A stretch of 64,000 bases of DNA from positions 53,647,895 to 53,711,894 of the forward strand of contig CM073590.1 of the NCBI GenBank assembly GCA_037074705.1, given 5' to 3'. Position numbers and translations under genes: made by a program. This DNA comes from Zhengitettix transpicula (lineage: Eukaryota; Arthropoda; Insecta; Orthoptera; Tetrigidae). Below, piece by piece: positions 1-13,700 of the stretch. The notes below the pieces were generated by a model. It did not search any database. It had not been told where the DNA came from and worked only from the letters and a program-made list of their open reading frames with translations. Numbering within the stretch: the first letter of the stretch is position 1; each line of letters begins with the position of its first letter.

Positions 1-153
1 TGATGTCAATTGTGAGTTTCCTTTTTAGTCTGCGATTTTGTGAAGGAGGGGTGTGTTACTGTAGATTAGCTCAATGAGATTCAGATGGTTGATGGAGCTA
101 TTTATTAGGGGACTTGGTAGATTTCTGAATTATGGCAGGAATTAGGGGAATTT

Positions 154-1176
154 CTAGGTCTTTGTGGATAACTGAGTTGCGAAGGTACCGGGGGAATTTG
201 ATATTAAACGGAGAATTTTGTTTTGTTTGTATTTTGTTGGAGTGGGACTAGGCAGTGGATCCCCATATGGCACATGAGTACGAACACATGGGACGGCTAG
301 ATAGACGAGTCTTTTGGTGCTAAGGGATATGGGAGATTTTCTGTTGATAAGAGGGAAGAGTTGTTTTATTTTGTTGTTGATTCTGGAGGTAATGTGGGCT
401 ATGTGAGGTTTCCATGATAATTTGGAATCAAGGATAAGGCCTAGGTATGGTGTAGTTTGTTGAATAGGTATTTTGGTGTCGTTTAAAAAGAAGGAGTGGT
501 TGAGGGAATGTTTGATTTTAAGGGTGAAGGGAATGATTGTGAATTTGGTAGGGTTTATGCTGATTCTCCATTTTTTAGCCCAGCTTTCAATACCATTAAG
601 TGTGATTTGTAGTTTTCTGGAGCCTGAGTCAAGAGAGCCTGTTTGGAGGAGTATGGCAAGGTCATCTGCAAAAAGTACTGTTTTAGTAGATAGGTTTTGA
701 GGTATGTTGTGAAAATAGAGGTTGAAGAGGAAAGGGCCTAGGATGCTGCCTTGGGGGACGCCAGAGGAAATAGGGAAGGAATTTGAAAGGGTATTGTTAA
801 ATTTGACAGAGAAAGAGTGGTTTGTAAGATAGTTAGTAAGGATTCTGTAGAGTGAATCATTAAGTCGGTCTTTGATTTTGGAAAGTAGTGATTGGTGGTG
901 TATTTTATCAAAATCTTTTTCTACATCTAGGAAGGCAGCAATGCACGAGTTATTGGTGTCGAAGGAATTGTTGATGTAGAATGTCACTGAGTAGAGTTGA
1001 TGGGTGCAAGAGTGTTTGGGTCTAAAGCCGTATTGAGCAGGAGGAATGAGGTGGGTTAATTCTTTGCCAAGGAGGGGAAGAAGGAGTTTTTCGAACAATT
1101 TGGATGAAGAGGGGACGAGACTGTTGGTTCTGTAACTATTGGGACAGGATTTGGGTTTGTTTGGCTTTGGGATCAT
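154..1176 (-). pseudogene. LINE reverse transcriptase segment
   Basis: 340-codon open stretch of ORF2 of the Jockey-type LINE. Visible RT blocks, in order: MIPKPNKPKSCPNSYRTNSL, then QYGFRPKHSC, a motif A-like AAFLDVEKDFDKI, then SGVPQGSILGPFLFNLY, then the catalytic FADDLAIL (motif C), then YLGLILDSKLSWKPHI (thumb). The ATG is only the first Met in the open frame; homology continues upstream in another frame. Downstream of 154 the tail also continues in a different frame, so indels have broken ORF2. Confidence 0.85.
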
Positions 1177-1758
1177 TATTATATGGGCGTGCTTCCAGGC
1201 TGTTGGGTAATATGTAGTACTGATGATTGCATTGAAAATTATTGTTATTAAAATGGAAGCTTTTTTAGGGAAGTATTTCAGGTGGAGGGGAGTGACAAGG
1301 TCATGACCAGGAGAGTGTTTATTTTTTATTTTGTTTATGGTAGAGCAGATTAGGGTAGGAGTGAATAGTTTAGGTAGAGGTGACAGTTGAAGAGGTTGGA
1401 GGAGAGTGTTATTGATCTTGTTATTGTGTTAAAAGTTGATTGTTTGGTTTGGAGAGAATTGGGATGTGAGAAGGTTTGTGAATAAATTAGCTTTGTGGGC
1501 TGGAGAGGTATACCATTGGTTTTGATGTTTGAGAGGAGGGATATCACAATGAAGTTTGGTTAGGGTTTTGGTTTTTCTCCATATGGAGTAGTTGGAGGAA
1601 TTCAGTTGTTGGAGATAGTTAAAGTAGTTTGCCTCGAAGATGTATTTTAATGTTTGTTTGAGTTGTTGGGAAATAGTGTTAAAGTGGGTTTTGTCGGCTG
1701 TGTATTTAGATTCAATCCATCTTTTACGGGAATTTTTTTTTTTTGTGTAGAAGGTCTT

Positions 1759-2661
1759 TTATGATAGGATATAAGGGATATTGTCAGCGTGTTTTAGTTG
1801 GGGGTGGAAAGTGGGAAGCTGATGCAGAAGGATGATTGTTTGCGAGTTGTCAAGAGCTGTGTCAATATCAGAAGGAGATTTGAGAGGAATTTGTAGATTG
1901 ATTTGTGGGTCAATGAGGGAAGAGTAACATTGCCAATTTATGAAGTGGCTATTTTTATTCTGAGAAGAGAGTGGAGATAGAGTAAGATTAAGATTGGCGA
2001 GATAAAGGAGGTGATCTGAGGAATGTTCGTGGAGTACTGAAAATTTTGTAAAGTAGTGGGAGGTTTTAAAACAGGTAAAGAAGTCATTGATATCGGAAGA
2101 TCTTGCATTGTCTTGATAAAAGGTGGGTTCAGGAGGGAAGATAATTTGGTGTGGTTTGTGGAGGATAAAGTTGTATAGGTTGTTTCCTCTGGGATTGGGA
2201 ATTCTGGATCCAAAATGGGGATGCTTAGCATTGAAATCTCCTCCTAAAATGAAGGGAGAATGGCATGCATTTAGGAGTTTAGACAAAAAGTCAAGTGGAA
2301 GATTTATAGAAGGGGAAGAGTAAAAACTGGCTATGTTCATTGATTGGTTGTTAGTGAGGTTTAGTGTTAATTGGAATGTGTTGGTCGTTATGGGAGGAAG
2401 CACATTATGATTAATGGAATTTTTGATGAGGATGGCATATTGTCCTTTTCTAGTGGAGTCAGGGTGGTCTGCTCTATACGTTTTGTACCCATGGAAGTTG
2501 AGGCGGTGGGTGGGCGAATTTTATTTTCAGAGATAAGGAGGATTTCTATTTTGTGGGTATTTAGAAGAAGGGGAAAGTTCATGGAATTTGTTGAATACTC
2601 CTCGAGTGTTCCATGTGCATATGGAGAAGTTTATGTAAGGATAAGGGTTAATTTATTTTGA
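1759..2661 (-). pseudogene. LINE APE-type endonuclease segment
   Basis: Endonuclease domain of the same LINE, split over two frames. 2582-2388 carries the first block KIEILLISE, with the family's metal-binding Glu. 2403-1759 carries the block FILGGDFNAKHPHFGS, followed by SSDINDFF in place of the usual SxIDFF. The frame change near 2400 shows decay. Confidence 0.75.
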
Positions 2662-2907
2662 TTCAATAAGCTTGGGTAATAGGGTTGAAAGGAGATTAAT
2701 AAGTGGAGTGATAAGGGAGATGAGGCTATCAATTTTGGTGCAAAAGGATAGAAGTACTTGGTCTTGGTTCGAAGTGTTAGCTTGGGTTGATTGTGTAGGA
2801 TGTTGTACTTGTGAATAGGGGGGATTTTTTTAGGATACTGGCGTAGGAATGGGCATTGCTAATTTTACTAGATGTAGGTTGGGGAGCTGTGTTATTGGGA
2901 GTGCAGT

Positions 2908-3892
2908 TTAAGGTTGATGAGGTAGAGGGTTTATATGGGTTTGGTTTATTGTAGAAATTTTGAAGTGATTTATAATGGGGACAGCCCCGGTAGTTCGCAG
3001 TGTGTGGACCTTTGCAATTGGTGCAAATTGGGGTAGAGGATTTTGGATTAGGACACTTTGAAGAGAGGTGATAGGATTAGCAGCGGACACAATTGGGGGG
3101 GATTGTGACAGTAGTTTTTTGAGTGACTGAAGGCTTGGCACTTCATACATTGGACAATGGATCTTTTTGGTTTTGGAAGTTCTATTTTTATGTGACAGTG
3201 ATATAGAGTAGATAAGATAGTATGGTTTTTTGGGTCTGGGGATTGATCCAGGAAAAATAGGGGAAGCTTTGCTTTTGTGACCGGATGTCTAACGGGTAGA
3301 ATTTGGGTGGGTGAAAATCCTAATTCTTTAATTTCTGTTAATATTATTGTTGTATCTGAATTGGGATGAAGGCCTCGAATGACAACTCTGAACTTTTTCT
3401 GGTCTCTAACTTGGAATGTGTGAAATTCCGCATTGTTTTCTTCAAGGTATTTGATAACTGCTCTAAAGTTGTTTATTGACGATGTTTTTAGTTTAAGTCT
3501 GTTATCTGACATGATGTATATAAATTTGTCACCACAGATTGTTTTTAACTGGTTTAGAAAAGTATTTACAGTGTTAATGTTACTGATGAATATGGCAGGA
3601 GGTAGCACTTGGCGAGGTGTGGATACTTCTGCATTTTGAAAAATTTGGAAACGGTTTGATGTGAGGAAAGGAGAGTTTTGAGGAGTGTTGTGGTTGTTTG
3701 ATGTTGTTGGGTTTGGAATGTTAGGTGGTGTATTTGAGGGAATGCATTTTCTTTTTTCTGAGGAAATAGTTGTAAAAACTGGGGAGAGAAGGATAGTAAT
3801 TCACTAGAGTCTGTTGTAGGCTGGTTGAGGTTTTCACCTTCAAGATCCATATCCATGATGGAGACGAGACCCTTGAGGTGGTGCTGCTGCAT
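2908..3892 (-). pseudogene. LINE ORF1 gag-like zinc-knuckle protein
   Basis: Starts near 3892 or 3852 (MDLEGENLNQ) and passes through at least two frames. 3608-3048 includes a CCHC knuckle CMKCQAFSHSKNYC (C-x2-C-x4-H-x4-C). The next knuckles continue in the adjacent frame around 3060-2960 (CTNCKGPH). This is the nucleic-acid-binding ORF1 typical of Jockey-like LINEs. Broken by frameshifts. Confidence 0.7.
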
Positions 3893-4085
3893 TGCGATGC
3901 TGATGCTCTCAGAGATGTAGTAATGTAGATGATCTCAAAGATGTAGTGACGATGGATGATGTTTTTTTGAGTCTTGAAAATACCACTCGGTGTACTTCGA
4001 TGAGTTTACATGAATTGCCTGTGTTGTTACACACTTTCGTAGAACTATTGGGCACTCGTGCGGGCAAGAAGTAAACAAAACGTAT

Positions 4086-5303
4086 GTCTGTACTGCTTGA
4101 CTAACATGAGTGAATTGTCCAACTTTGTAGTATCCATGAAATGAAAATTTCTTTTAAGGAAGCATTAGTAATTGTGAAATAAATATAGTGAAGATAAGTT
4201 CTTGCATACATAAGTAGTTAGCATTTGTCACATTCTTTACAATTGACTGTGATGAATTGTGAATTCATTGAAACTTTATTTTTAATAAGCCTATTTTTTA
4301 AATTTTTTTTATTACAAAACTTTTTTCCTAGGATTTTCTGCTTTATAATTTTATTTTACAGTATATACAATAAAATTATGCACATAATTGACATGTGATC
4401 TTGTTAATTAGGTTAGTTCAGTAATTAACCTAATTTAATAAGCAACTCAATTCATTTTATGTAGAGTTTTGTTTATATTTGTAAAGGTAGCGTTGACTAC
4501 ATGCTTCCATTTATCATACCATTTCAGAAAATTCTCGAGGGTTTAGAACAGACTTCATCTGCTAATATAATTTAATACATTTGATTCACTCATATTATCT
4601 TCTGTACTAATTTACTTAATTAATATTAGTTGGATGTATACATTTATCAGCAAGTCTCCAACTCTTCATTCAGACATAAAGGCTTCAATAGCTGACTGTC
4701 TCGAATAAGCTGAATCTAGTAGTTTTAATATGTTAAGGAGTGTTTGGAAACTTGTATAGAGCTCTGATTATTAACCCTTTTTCCAAATGAAGGAATCTTT
4801 ATACGATTTGAAACATAGGATTATTTCTTTTTTTACTTTTTCCTACCTCTCATAAGTTCTGTACTATAGACAACAGAACACCCGATCATTTCATCACTGA
4901 ATGTAATCAACAATGGCATCACAAAAAGGACAATAACATTCCAACAAAGGGAATAAATTTATTTTTATATTTTCTGATATCTGATATCTTGGACAAAGAA
5001 AGACTAAACTGTTACTGTGAGTTATTATTCATGCCTGATTGGGTCTGAACATTACATTGCACATTATAAGTTGATGGGGCTGACCAACTTAATGCTGAAA
5101 AATGTAGATAACCTCCAAAATTTGTAATATTCTACTTTATTAATCCATCTTGAACAGCCTCTAGCTTTCTTTCCTGCAATCAATAATCTGACCATGGCAT
5201 ATGGTCCATGTTATATATACATAATTAATATCTCTTAATTGTATACCTTAATATTTAATTTTCACAACATATAATGTAACTCACTGTTTTAAATTACTTC
5301 CAG
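4086..5303. other. Intron 5' of first visible POLE exon, no feature seen
   Basis: AT-rich non-coding sequence between the LINE and the exon at 5304. I looked for the preceding POLE exon and found no segment matching the family's N-terminal domain, so that exon must lie left of the window. Confidence 0.6.
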
Positions 5304-5545
5304 CCTAATCATCTGATTGGTTTGCAACAGAAATATATAAAGCTTTCATTTGTGACAATTAATGATTTGCTTAAAGTCAGAAGAGATATTCTGGCAGCAG
5401 TTAGAAAAAATAAAGACCGAGACAAGAACTGTACTGTGTACTCAAAGATGTTGAGCAGTGCACTAGCTGATAATACTGAAAGCAGAGAAACAAGTTCTAC
5501 AAAGAAATCAAATACTGACCACTTTGAAAATATAATTGACATAAG
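5304..5545 (+). CDS. POLE: POLE exon 1 of window (residues 1-81)
   Basis: N-terminal domain just before the exonuclease. It opens with [16 protein letters not shown], which matches the family's PNHLVGLKRNYIRLSF block. The acceptor cag ends at 5303 and the donor gtaata starts at 5546. The Arg codon is split AG|A with the next exon. No earlier exon is recognisable in 4086-5303. Confidence 0.95.
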
Positions 5546-6318
5546 GTAATATAGAAATAAAATTATAAAACATCTGTGTTAAAAGTATACTAATTAGGTA
5601 AATAAATACCGAAATAACAGAAATAATAAGTTATTTGGCATTTATTTTTGTCTTTTATTTGCCTATTTATTTATCCAATAGGTATAAGTAAAATAGTTGA
5701 TTTATAATTAAGAAATATGTTTTGAAATTCTTCCAATTAGTTTTGTAAACAAAATTTTAAAATGCACAAATGCATTTTTGTCTGAGTGTCTATGAGACAC
5801 AAAACAATTTTTACTAACTTCTTCCATATTAAATATATATTCTTGTGTGAGCTGTGCAACTTTTTACCCAAATTTCAAATGAATATTGTGTGTGTGTAAT
5901 TCACAAGAACATGAACATGAGGAGCATATTTCCCGTGTATACTTGGAAACTGGTTCTCCTAAAAATAGGCACAATAACTGGCTTTTTCTCGTTATTTGTT
6001 GCTAAGTGTGTTGCTTTGTTAGTTTTGAACAGTTACTTGTATCATAATATTGTTAAATCAGCCTTTATAACAGAAAACTTTAAAAACGAAATGAACTTAA
6101 AATAAGTACATTTCAGAAATAAACAACAGCCAATTTGAAGTCAGAAAAAATGTATTTATTTATGGAAAATTAAACTACATTTTGTTGGTAACTTTGTGAC
6201 CTCTTCAGGTTGAAGTTTAACAGAATATGGATAGTCAGGTCGTTCTCCCTTGACTGTCGTGACCATTTTTCGGCCACGGCAGTCAAGGGAGAATGACCTA
6301 ACTGTATAAGTTGTCTGA

Positions 6319-6356
<38 letters not shown>

Positions 6357-7731
6357 TAATGCATTAAATAATGTAATGCATTAAATTAGAGGCATTGGCT
6401 CGGAACAGCACACGAGTGGTGAAGAGAAAGCGTGTGAAAAATGATTAGGGGCTCTTTGAAGAAGCAAAAGACTAGGGAGATTTGCCGTCAGAAGCGTAAC
6501 TTGGAAGGACGGTTTCTGTCGGAAGAAATTCGTCACGACGCACGTGTGGAGGGGTCAGAACTTAAGAGCGAACGAGATGTATGGGTCTTTGAAAGACATT
6601 GAGTTAGGATGAATGACCTGACAGTTGGCGTATTTGCTTGGGACAAGAAAGGAGGCCGTAACTTGAAAAGATCGGGAAAAGGCGATTTGTTATCGGAAGT
6701 GCTGGTCAAACGGACAAGGGTAAATTGCAGAGTAATTGCAATGAGACTTTACGAAGGGCCTAGCAGCTGCAAGGGAAATTAGTGTCGCGCACTTGTGAAG
6801 CGGGGAAAGGAAGTACTCCAGCGGCAAGAAAGTAAATCTCGTTAATGGGATGCTGTCACATTAACCATGTCGACGGACTTTTGAACCAGGAGAGGAACCG
6901 GGATGCTAGCTGTATATATAGAGGAATATCCTATTGTTAGAAGCAGTGTGGAGTTGGACGTAAAGTGAGGAGGAGGAAAGAGGCAGTTTGGAGTTGGACT
7001 TAGAGTCGAGAGTTAGACGTGAGTCGGCAGTCAGTAATGAGTGTGGAGCCAGCGTGCTGTTTGGAATTAGACTTTTAACGCAGAGGAGGTGCGACCGGAT
7101 ACGACAACCGACACCGAGGAACTTCACAAGGAACACCTAGGAGACGTAACAAGATATGGAGAACCAGGCAGCAGCGAACCAGAGGGATTGTGTTGGAATA
7201 AGTGTATGAACGTGTAAGATATGAAGTGCGAATCTAAAGATACGAGCCCAAGAGACCTGAGAAACAGTAAGTTAGAATGAACAATATAATCAGATGTAAA
7301 CGGTATTTAAAGGATAATCAGTCAGATTTCGTTCCCTTCTTTGTTATACTAAAAATTAGAAGCAAGCTGTAAGTTAAGTCCGTTGATAAATTTAATAAAT
7401 ATTTGTTTTGTTTAATTAAAACATACATGTTGGGCCTTTTTCGATTCTGTTCCATTGTCAAGCCCAGGTAGAGACCCATGAGAAAAAGAGATCTTTTATA
7501 GTATTAAATTCTGATAAATGTAAATTTTTGTTTAATAAATCTGTTTTGTTATAAAGTTTAATTTTTTTTTTGTTATTAAGACGCCCGTATAGATTATTAC
7601 GTTTTGGCACCACAACGTGGGGCAACCTCAATTGCTAAATAATTATCGGCATATTGTGATCATTACATACTGGCCACCACAACATGGGGCAAATCATTGA
7701 TAAATAAGCAAAGGAGAAAAATTTGGTTATT

Positions 7732-7774
<43 letters not shown>

Positions 7775-10700
7775 TTAAGTCATTTAAAACTGATGGGTGT
7801 TTTGATGCATTAGCGTCTTTTTCTAATGGTGAATAAGTCTGTAGTTGAACAACAACTAGGTTAAGGGCAGAGTTAATTTGAGTCCAATGAATTGATGTTA
7901 GATCGTTATAAGTAGTCTATCTGGATTTAAGACTGTTAATAACCAAATCAAAAGGAATTTTAGTGAATAAGGAAACAACATCCAGAGATAGTACTGTAAA
8001 AAGTGAGCTTAACCATTCAGAAGTTGAATGCTTGGTTCAGATGTTAATTGTCACATGGAGATGATCACAACTCCAGATTATTTGCTTACATTGTGACAAA
8101 GTATTGTCATACTTTAAAACATTAAGCAGTAATATTTATTATAAATAATTTTTAAAAACTTTTTGCGTTACATTTCGTAATTTTAAACACATTGTATTTC
8201 TCTTTCTTGAAAAATTTATTGCAAAGACGTCTATTTAAATGGTTGAGTAGGATGCAACATATCTTATTGTAATTTCTTCTATAGACAAAAAGAAACACTC
8301 AATACATAATTTCTCACTCGTTCCAGTACTTTTTTACACCAGGTTAATGAATGACAATATTCAGTTTTCTTGTCGAAACATAGTTTGTAGAACCTATTTT
8401 TATTCCAGCGTATTTACTTTCCTTTCCAATGTAAAAATCACTTGCATTATATTCAATGTCAGAAGTTTTGCAATCTTCATCATTGTTTCAATAAAACTAA
8501 CATGAAATATTTGGCCCAATTATCAACTTCATCAGAATCTGACTCGTCAATATTTTTTTGTCATCATACGTGTATTTCAACAATTTACTAATTCGATTCA
8601 TTTTAGGTTCATAACTACACATCTTAACAATTTTATACCATAAAAAAGCATATAGAAAACACATCCACAGTGGTACCCCAGAAAAATAAGAGAAAGCAGA
8701 AACTAACGTAAGTAGGCATGCAAGATGGCTAGTCGTACCTAAATGGAAAGAATTCTTGGTATTTCAGTACTGCCTTACAGTATTAGAGATTTTCTTTTTC
8801 GAGAACAGAGGTGAATGTTCAAATGTAAGGTACACAGGATCCCAGGTGTATGAGAATAGTATATTTAATTTTGTGTGGCTTAGCTGGGGATGCTGTACAC
8901 CACACATGACTGCTTAAGGGTAAAGCAAACTGTGTGAATTGTGAAACACATTACATTTTAGTATGCAAAAAAGTAAAATGAAACTAAATTATTTAAAACA
9001 GAATAAATACTTTCAATTGCATTAAGGGACAATGGACAAACCTCAAGTGGGCTAGAAATTGAATGGAGGACATCCTCCACTTGGTACGTGATGCTATTAC
9101 CAAATATTGACCAGGGTAGTTCAGATGGTAAGAGCCCTATGGACCAAGTGGAGGTCCTTGATTCAATTCCTAGTCTGGCTGAGTTTTTTCAATCCAGACC
9201 CTTTATTTAAATTAATTTTTTTAGAAGAAAATTTCCCAGAGCATGATGATAAAATAGGGGATGCACGTCTTACACAACAGTGTGGCGTACACAAAAATAT
9301 ATGATATTCCTGATAATCATCATGGTTATAATGATTGCTTAAATATTCTCATGCATTAAATTTAATGTTTTCAAATATCAACTTTCACTTGAAATTTGAT
9401 TTGTGTGTGTTTTTTCTTAGGCTTTGATATGGCATAATTACTGCTTGCCTAAGTCATCTAAATACCTGTGATCTTCCAAAGTGTGTAATATTGTCACCAC
9501 TTTATTTAGCTTGCTGCTTGATCTTATTCTTCAATTACTACACTCGTCCCTCATTGGGTAAAATATTATTTTATTAGTAAATGAGTGTATTTAGAAACTT
9601 ATTTATTACCTATGTATTTACTTATGTAACATTCGTAATGAATTCTATTTCCTCATAAGAGAGCTAACAGAGAATAAATCTATCTATCTATCCATCCAAT
9701 ACTCACAGGTGTATTTTACTGTAGGAGTGTTTTCTATATTTTATGTACATATTTGTTTCGTGACACTCACCATCCTTGTCAAAAGTTATGAATGTGTCAA
9801 GGTTTAATGGTATTTGTCAATTACTGCACATTAAGGGTTTCATAGTCATTATATGTAAGCATATACATTTAATGTGCCTTTCTCTCATTCCAGACAACTG
9901 TAATTATCATATAACTATGACATGGGTTGGGGTTATTGAATATTTAATTCATAATTGCATAAATGATATGACAATTAACATTATTAAAAACACCTCTTTC
10001 TCCTAATGTAGTAGGACACTGATTATACTTTAAAATTAATTAAAGGTTAAATTTGTTTTTTCTAGCAACAAATAGAAAATCATTGAAAATCCTGTATGAA
10101 AACTTTGCTCACATAACTAGTCTTGAGGATGTTGGTGATGGTTGTCCCACGTCAGTTTGTAGCTGGCATACTGGTAAATTTTGTGATATTTGCAGCATCA
10201 GTTGGTGGCAGCTGGCTGCTCATATCAATAATTACAAATATCTCAGCTCTTCCACATTTCTTCTACTATTCTTTACAACATTTTCTGCCTCTTACAGCAC
10301 TTTTTTGCTTGTGGGTGCAAAGATTAAATACCCTTTGCTTCACCCCCAGGATGCAGGCCAGTTGTATAGTGTCCTTCACTCAAAGTTCCTCATTGGCACT
10401 TTGTTAAACAAGAGGTGTTCATCCAACTGCAACAATCTACAGCCACACATCCACCTTTCTACAAAATTGTGAATAAAAATGGTTTGGGGACTATTAATTC
10501 ACAGGTCACACTCTGTCCTTACACCAAATCTGAGAAAATGTTCACAAAAAAAGTATTGTGGAGATTGGACCCACATTATTTCTCACTATAATCCTTCTGC
10601 TATTTTTTAATTTAATCTAGTGTTCACATAGGTAATATAGATGTATATGGAAAGTGTAATTGCCCTCTCAGTCTACTTGCTGCATACTATAATCCTTCTG

Positions 10701-13700
10701 CTATTTTTTAATTTAATCTAGTGTTCACATAGGTAATATAGATGTATATGGAAAGTGTAATTGCCCTCTCAGTCTACTTGCTACATACAAAATGTATGAC
10801 AGTCTGGACATGAGTACTGAATTTTAATGAGATTATGACTTATTTTCAGAGAATATGATGTGCCATACCACATTCGTGTTTCAATTGACAACAAAATCTT
10901 CTGTGGTTCTTGGTACTCGATAAAAAGCAGAGGAACAGAACCTCCCATTATTCAGAAACGAGATGATATAATTGAACGTCCTGATGCCATTGTTTTGGCA
11001 TTTGACATTGAAACAACAAAACTGCCTTTGAAATTTCCTGATGCAAGCACTGACCAAATCATGATGATATCATATATGATTGATGGACAGGTATGAAAAC
11101 TTTAACTACTTTTTTATTAGTAGTTTTATATGATGTGTGATTAATACAAAGTTATTGAATATAAATTTAATTTTGTGTATTGCTTCGTATGATACATTGA
11201 AAATGATTACTTCTATCAAATTTGACAAAATCCCGTCCCTGCTAAAGCTAGTGTACCATTGGCTAAAGCAAAGATAGTAGCCACAATCAGGTTTTAGTAT
11301 TATACTTTTTGTTGATAATTTTATTAGTGTCTGAGTAGAAATATTTTTTAAATAGTATTGAGAATTAAAGCATTTGCCTGTATGATTGGCAAAGGAAGAG
11401 GTACTGTTATTTTGAATGTAATTGTTCTGCTTAAATTTAGGGCTTCTTGATTACAAATAGGGAAATCATTTCTGCTGACATTGAAGATTTTGAGTATACT
11501 CCAAAGCCAGAATTTGAGGGTCTGTTTACAATTTATAATGAAGTGGATGAAGCTGCCCTTTTGCAACGGTTCTTTGATCATATTCTGGATATTAAACCAC
11601 ATATTTTTGTAACATACAATGGTGATTTTTTTGATTGGCCCTTTGTAGAGGCCAGAGCAGGTATACATAATTTAGATATGAAAAAGCAAATTGGATTTTC
11701 AAGAAATAGGGATGGAGTGTTTGCTGCCCGCCCTACAATGCATATGGATTGCTTGTGGTAAGCATAATTCTGAATTTTTAGCTTTGATTTAAATGCAATT
11801 CAGTTTTCAGTATCCAAAGTTGGTCATAACTATTTGTTATATTTAAATTTCATGTACTTTAAGTAATAAAATAAGTCAAGATTAAAAAAGATGTTAATAC
11901 TCAAAGAAAATGAAATCTCTTAAATAAGGCAGTACTTAAACATTCATTTATTTATACAATATATGTAAATTACTTAAATTTAATAATCATTCAAATTAAT
12001 ATTTAATAAATGTGATTCATCTATTTAACATTTATTAAACTATACTTTCAAATCTGTCTGTATTATATAAAAATTATTTTTGTAGTTGGGTGAAACGAGA
12101 TTCATATCTGCCTGTTGGATCACAGAATTTAAAAGCTGTTGCCAAAGCAAAACTTCGTTATGATCCTGTTGAACTGGATCCAGAAGATATGTGCAGGTTG
12201 GCATCTGAGGAACCTCAAGTACTGTCAAACTATTCAGTTTCAGATGCAGTAGCAACCTATTATCTGTACATGAAATATATTCATCCATTTATATTTGCTT
12301 TGTGCACTATAATTCCCATGGAACCAGATGAAGTGAGCAATTATAAATATTTAGAATATTGAAATAAGGAATTTAGAGAATAATTCAATAATTGATTCAA
12401 TTATTTATGTGGAGATATTATTTTCTAAATTTAATACAGCCTTAGTACTTTAGTATTTCCAAATATAATTTTTAGGTTCTTAGAAAAGGATCTGGGACAT
12501 TGTGTGAATCACTTTTGATGGTGGAAGCTTTCCATGCCAATATTATTTTTCCAAACAAACAGGAATCTGAATTAAATCAGTTGACTGGTGATGGTCATGT
12601 TTTAGATCAAGAAACATATGTAGGAGGCCATGTGGAAGCTCTTGAGTCTGGTGTATTTCGTGCTGATATACCTTGCCGTTTTCGTTTGGTAAGTTGGAAG
12701 AAGAAATGATAAGTTATTGCACAAAAATAATTTAATAATTACTGTTATTGAAGTTGGCTTATTTTAGTGGTATTTAATTTGGTTCTAGTACTTAAATGTA
12801 ATTTAGATATTAGTGCTTTTAAAGAATAATATAATTTTAAATGAAATGTATGTAAATGTTGCAAATTCAATATTTAATTCTACTTTAATCACTCATATTG
12901 TTCATATTAAACTATCAGTATTGAATTCCACATGAATGTATCATTGTAATACAAAATAAATCATGTTTATCTAGTATTTTATACCTTCAAAAACCAAACT
13001 TTAATCACACTTTAACAAATTTTTTGAACCTATCCTGCAAAAACGTACCATGCATTGCATACCTTCACTTTTATCCATTCAGACTTACAACAAAGTTGGC
13101 ACCTCTTGGTACCATTGCCCATAAATAAAAGAATGATATATGTAATGAATTATTTGTAATATCCATACAACTCATCACTCCGTAACACCTGAAATTTCAA
13201 ACTATGTGTACCAAAATTTCAGGATGGTCTATAATATATGGATGAAAAATCACTTCCTACATAATATCTGTACTTGCGAGCAAATTTATGAACCCTTGTC
13301 AAGTACAGTGCCTCACATTCTCCACTGAACTTTTGAAGCCATTCACATCATGTGTACTGCTGATAACACATTTCAAAACAAGTGCTTTTACATTCTAGCT
13401 GAATGCATTGGATATCTGACTTTAAATATGCAATGGTATGCCCATAATTTACATAGAAAACCTGGGAAAGCATTGTTTTTCTCATAGAAGCTTTTCTTGA
13501 CTAGGTTACCAATTCAGTGTGAGTATATGCCAATTGCCTGACATTGCTTTGTTCCATTAACAAAATTAAAGATCGAAGATTTTCCCAGTGTATTTACTGT
13601 ATAAAGAGTTCTTGGGTTTCACTCGGGTGCCAACAGTGATTGAACCGTGACGTTTCGACGACCGTAATCCTTGTTGTCATCTTCTAGACAAAGTTCCGGG

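Larger units (their letters stand above)
1..4085 (-). mobile_element. Jockey-type LINE, decayed, truncated by window edge
   Basis: Non-LTR retrotransposon read right to left, with its 5' region near 4085 and its 3' end beyond base 1. ORF1 remains (about 3892-2650) include CCHC zinc knuckles. ORF2 remains include an APE-type endonuclease (about 2660-1760) and a reverse transcriptase (1176-154) with FADD. It sits in the POLE intron left of exon 5304-5545, antisense to the gene. Frames break several times, so it is not autonomous. Jockey clade is inferred from ORF1 knuckles plus the RT block IPKPNKPKSCPNSYR. Confidence 0.85.

Noticed and set aside
473..700. Plus-strand frames across the LINE (also 2123-2323, 2371-2661, 3433-3639)
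   Set aside because: Complement-strand shadows of the minus-strand LINE proteins.
8270..8600. Second piggyBac remnant on the minus strand
   Set aside because: Only two short, weak resemblances separated by stops; insufficient for a call.
10053..10472. 139-codon plus-strand frame in a POLE intron
   Set aside because: It overlaps another long frame in a different phase and shows no domain. Chance or mobile-element debris is more likely.
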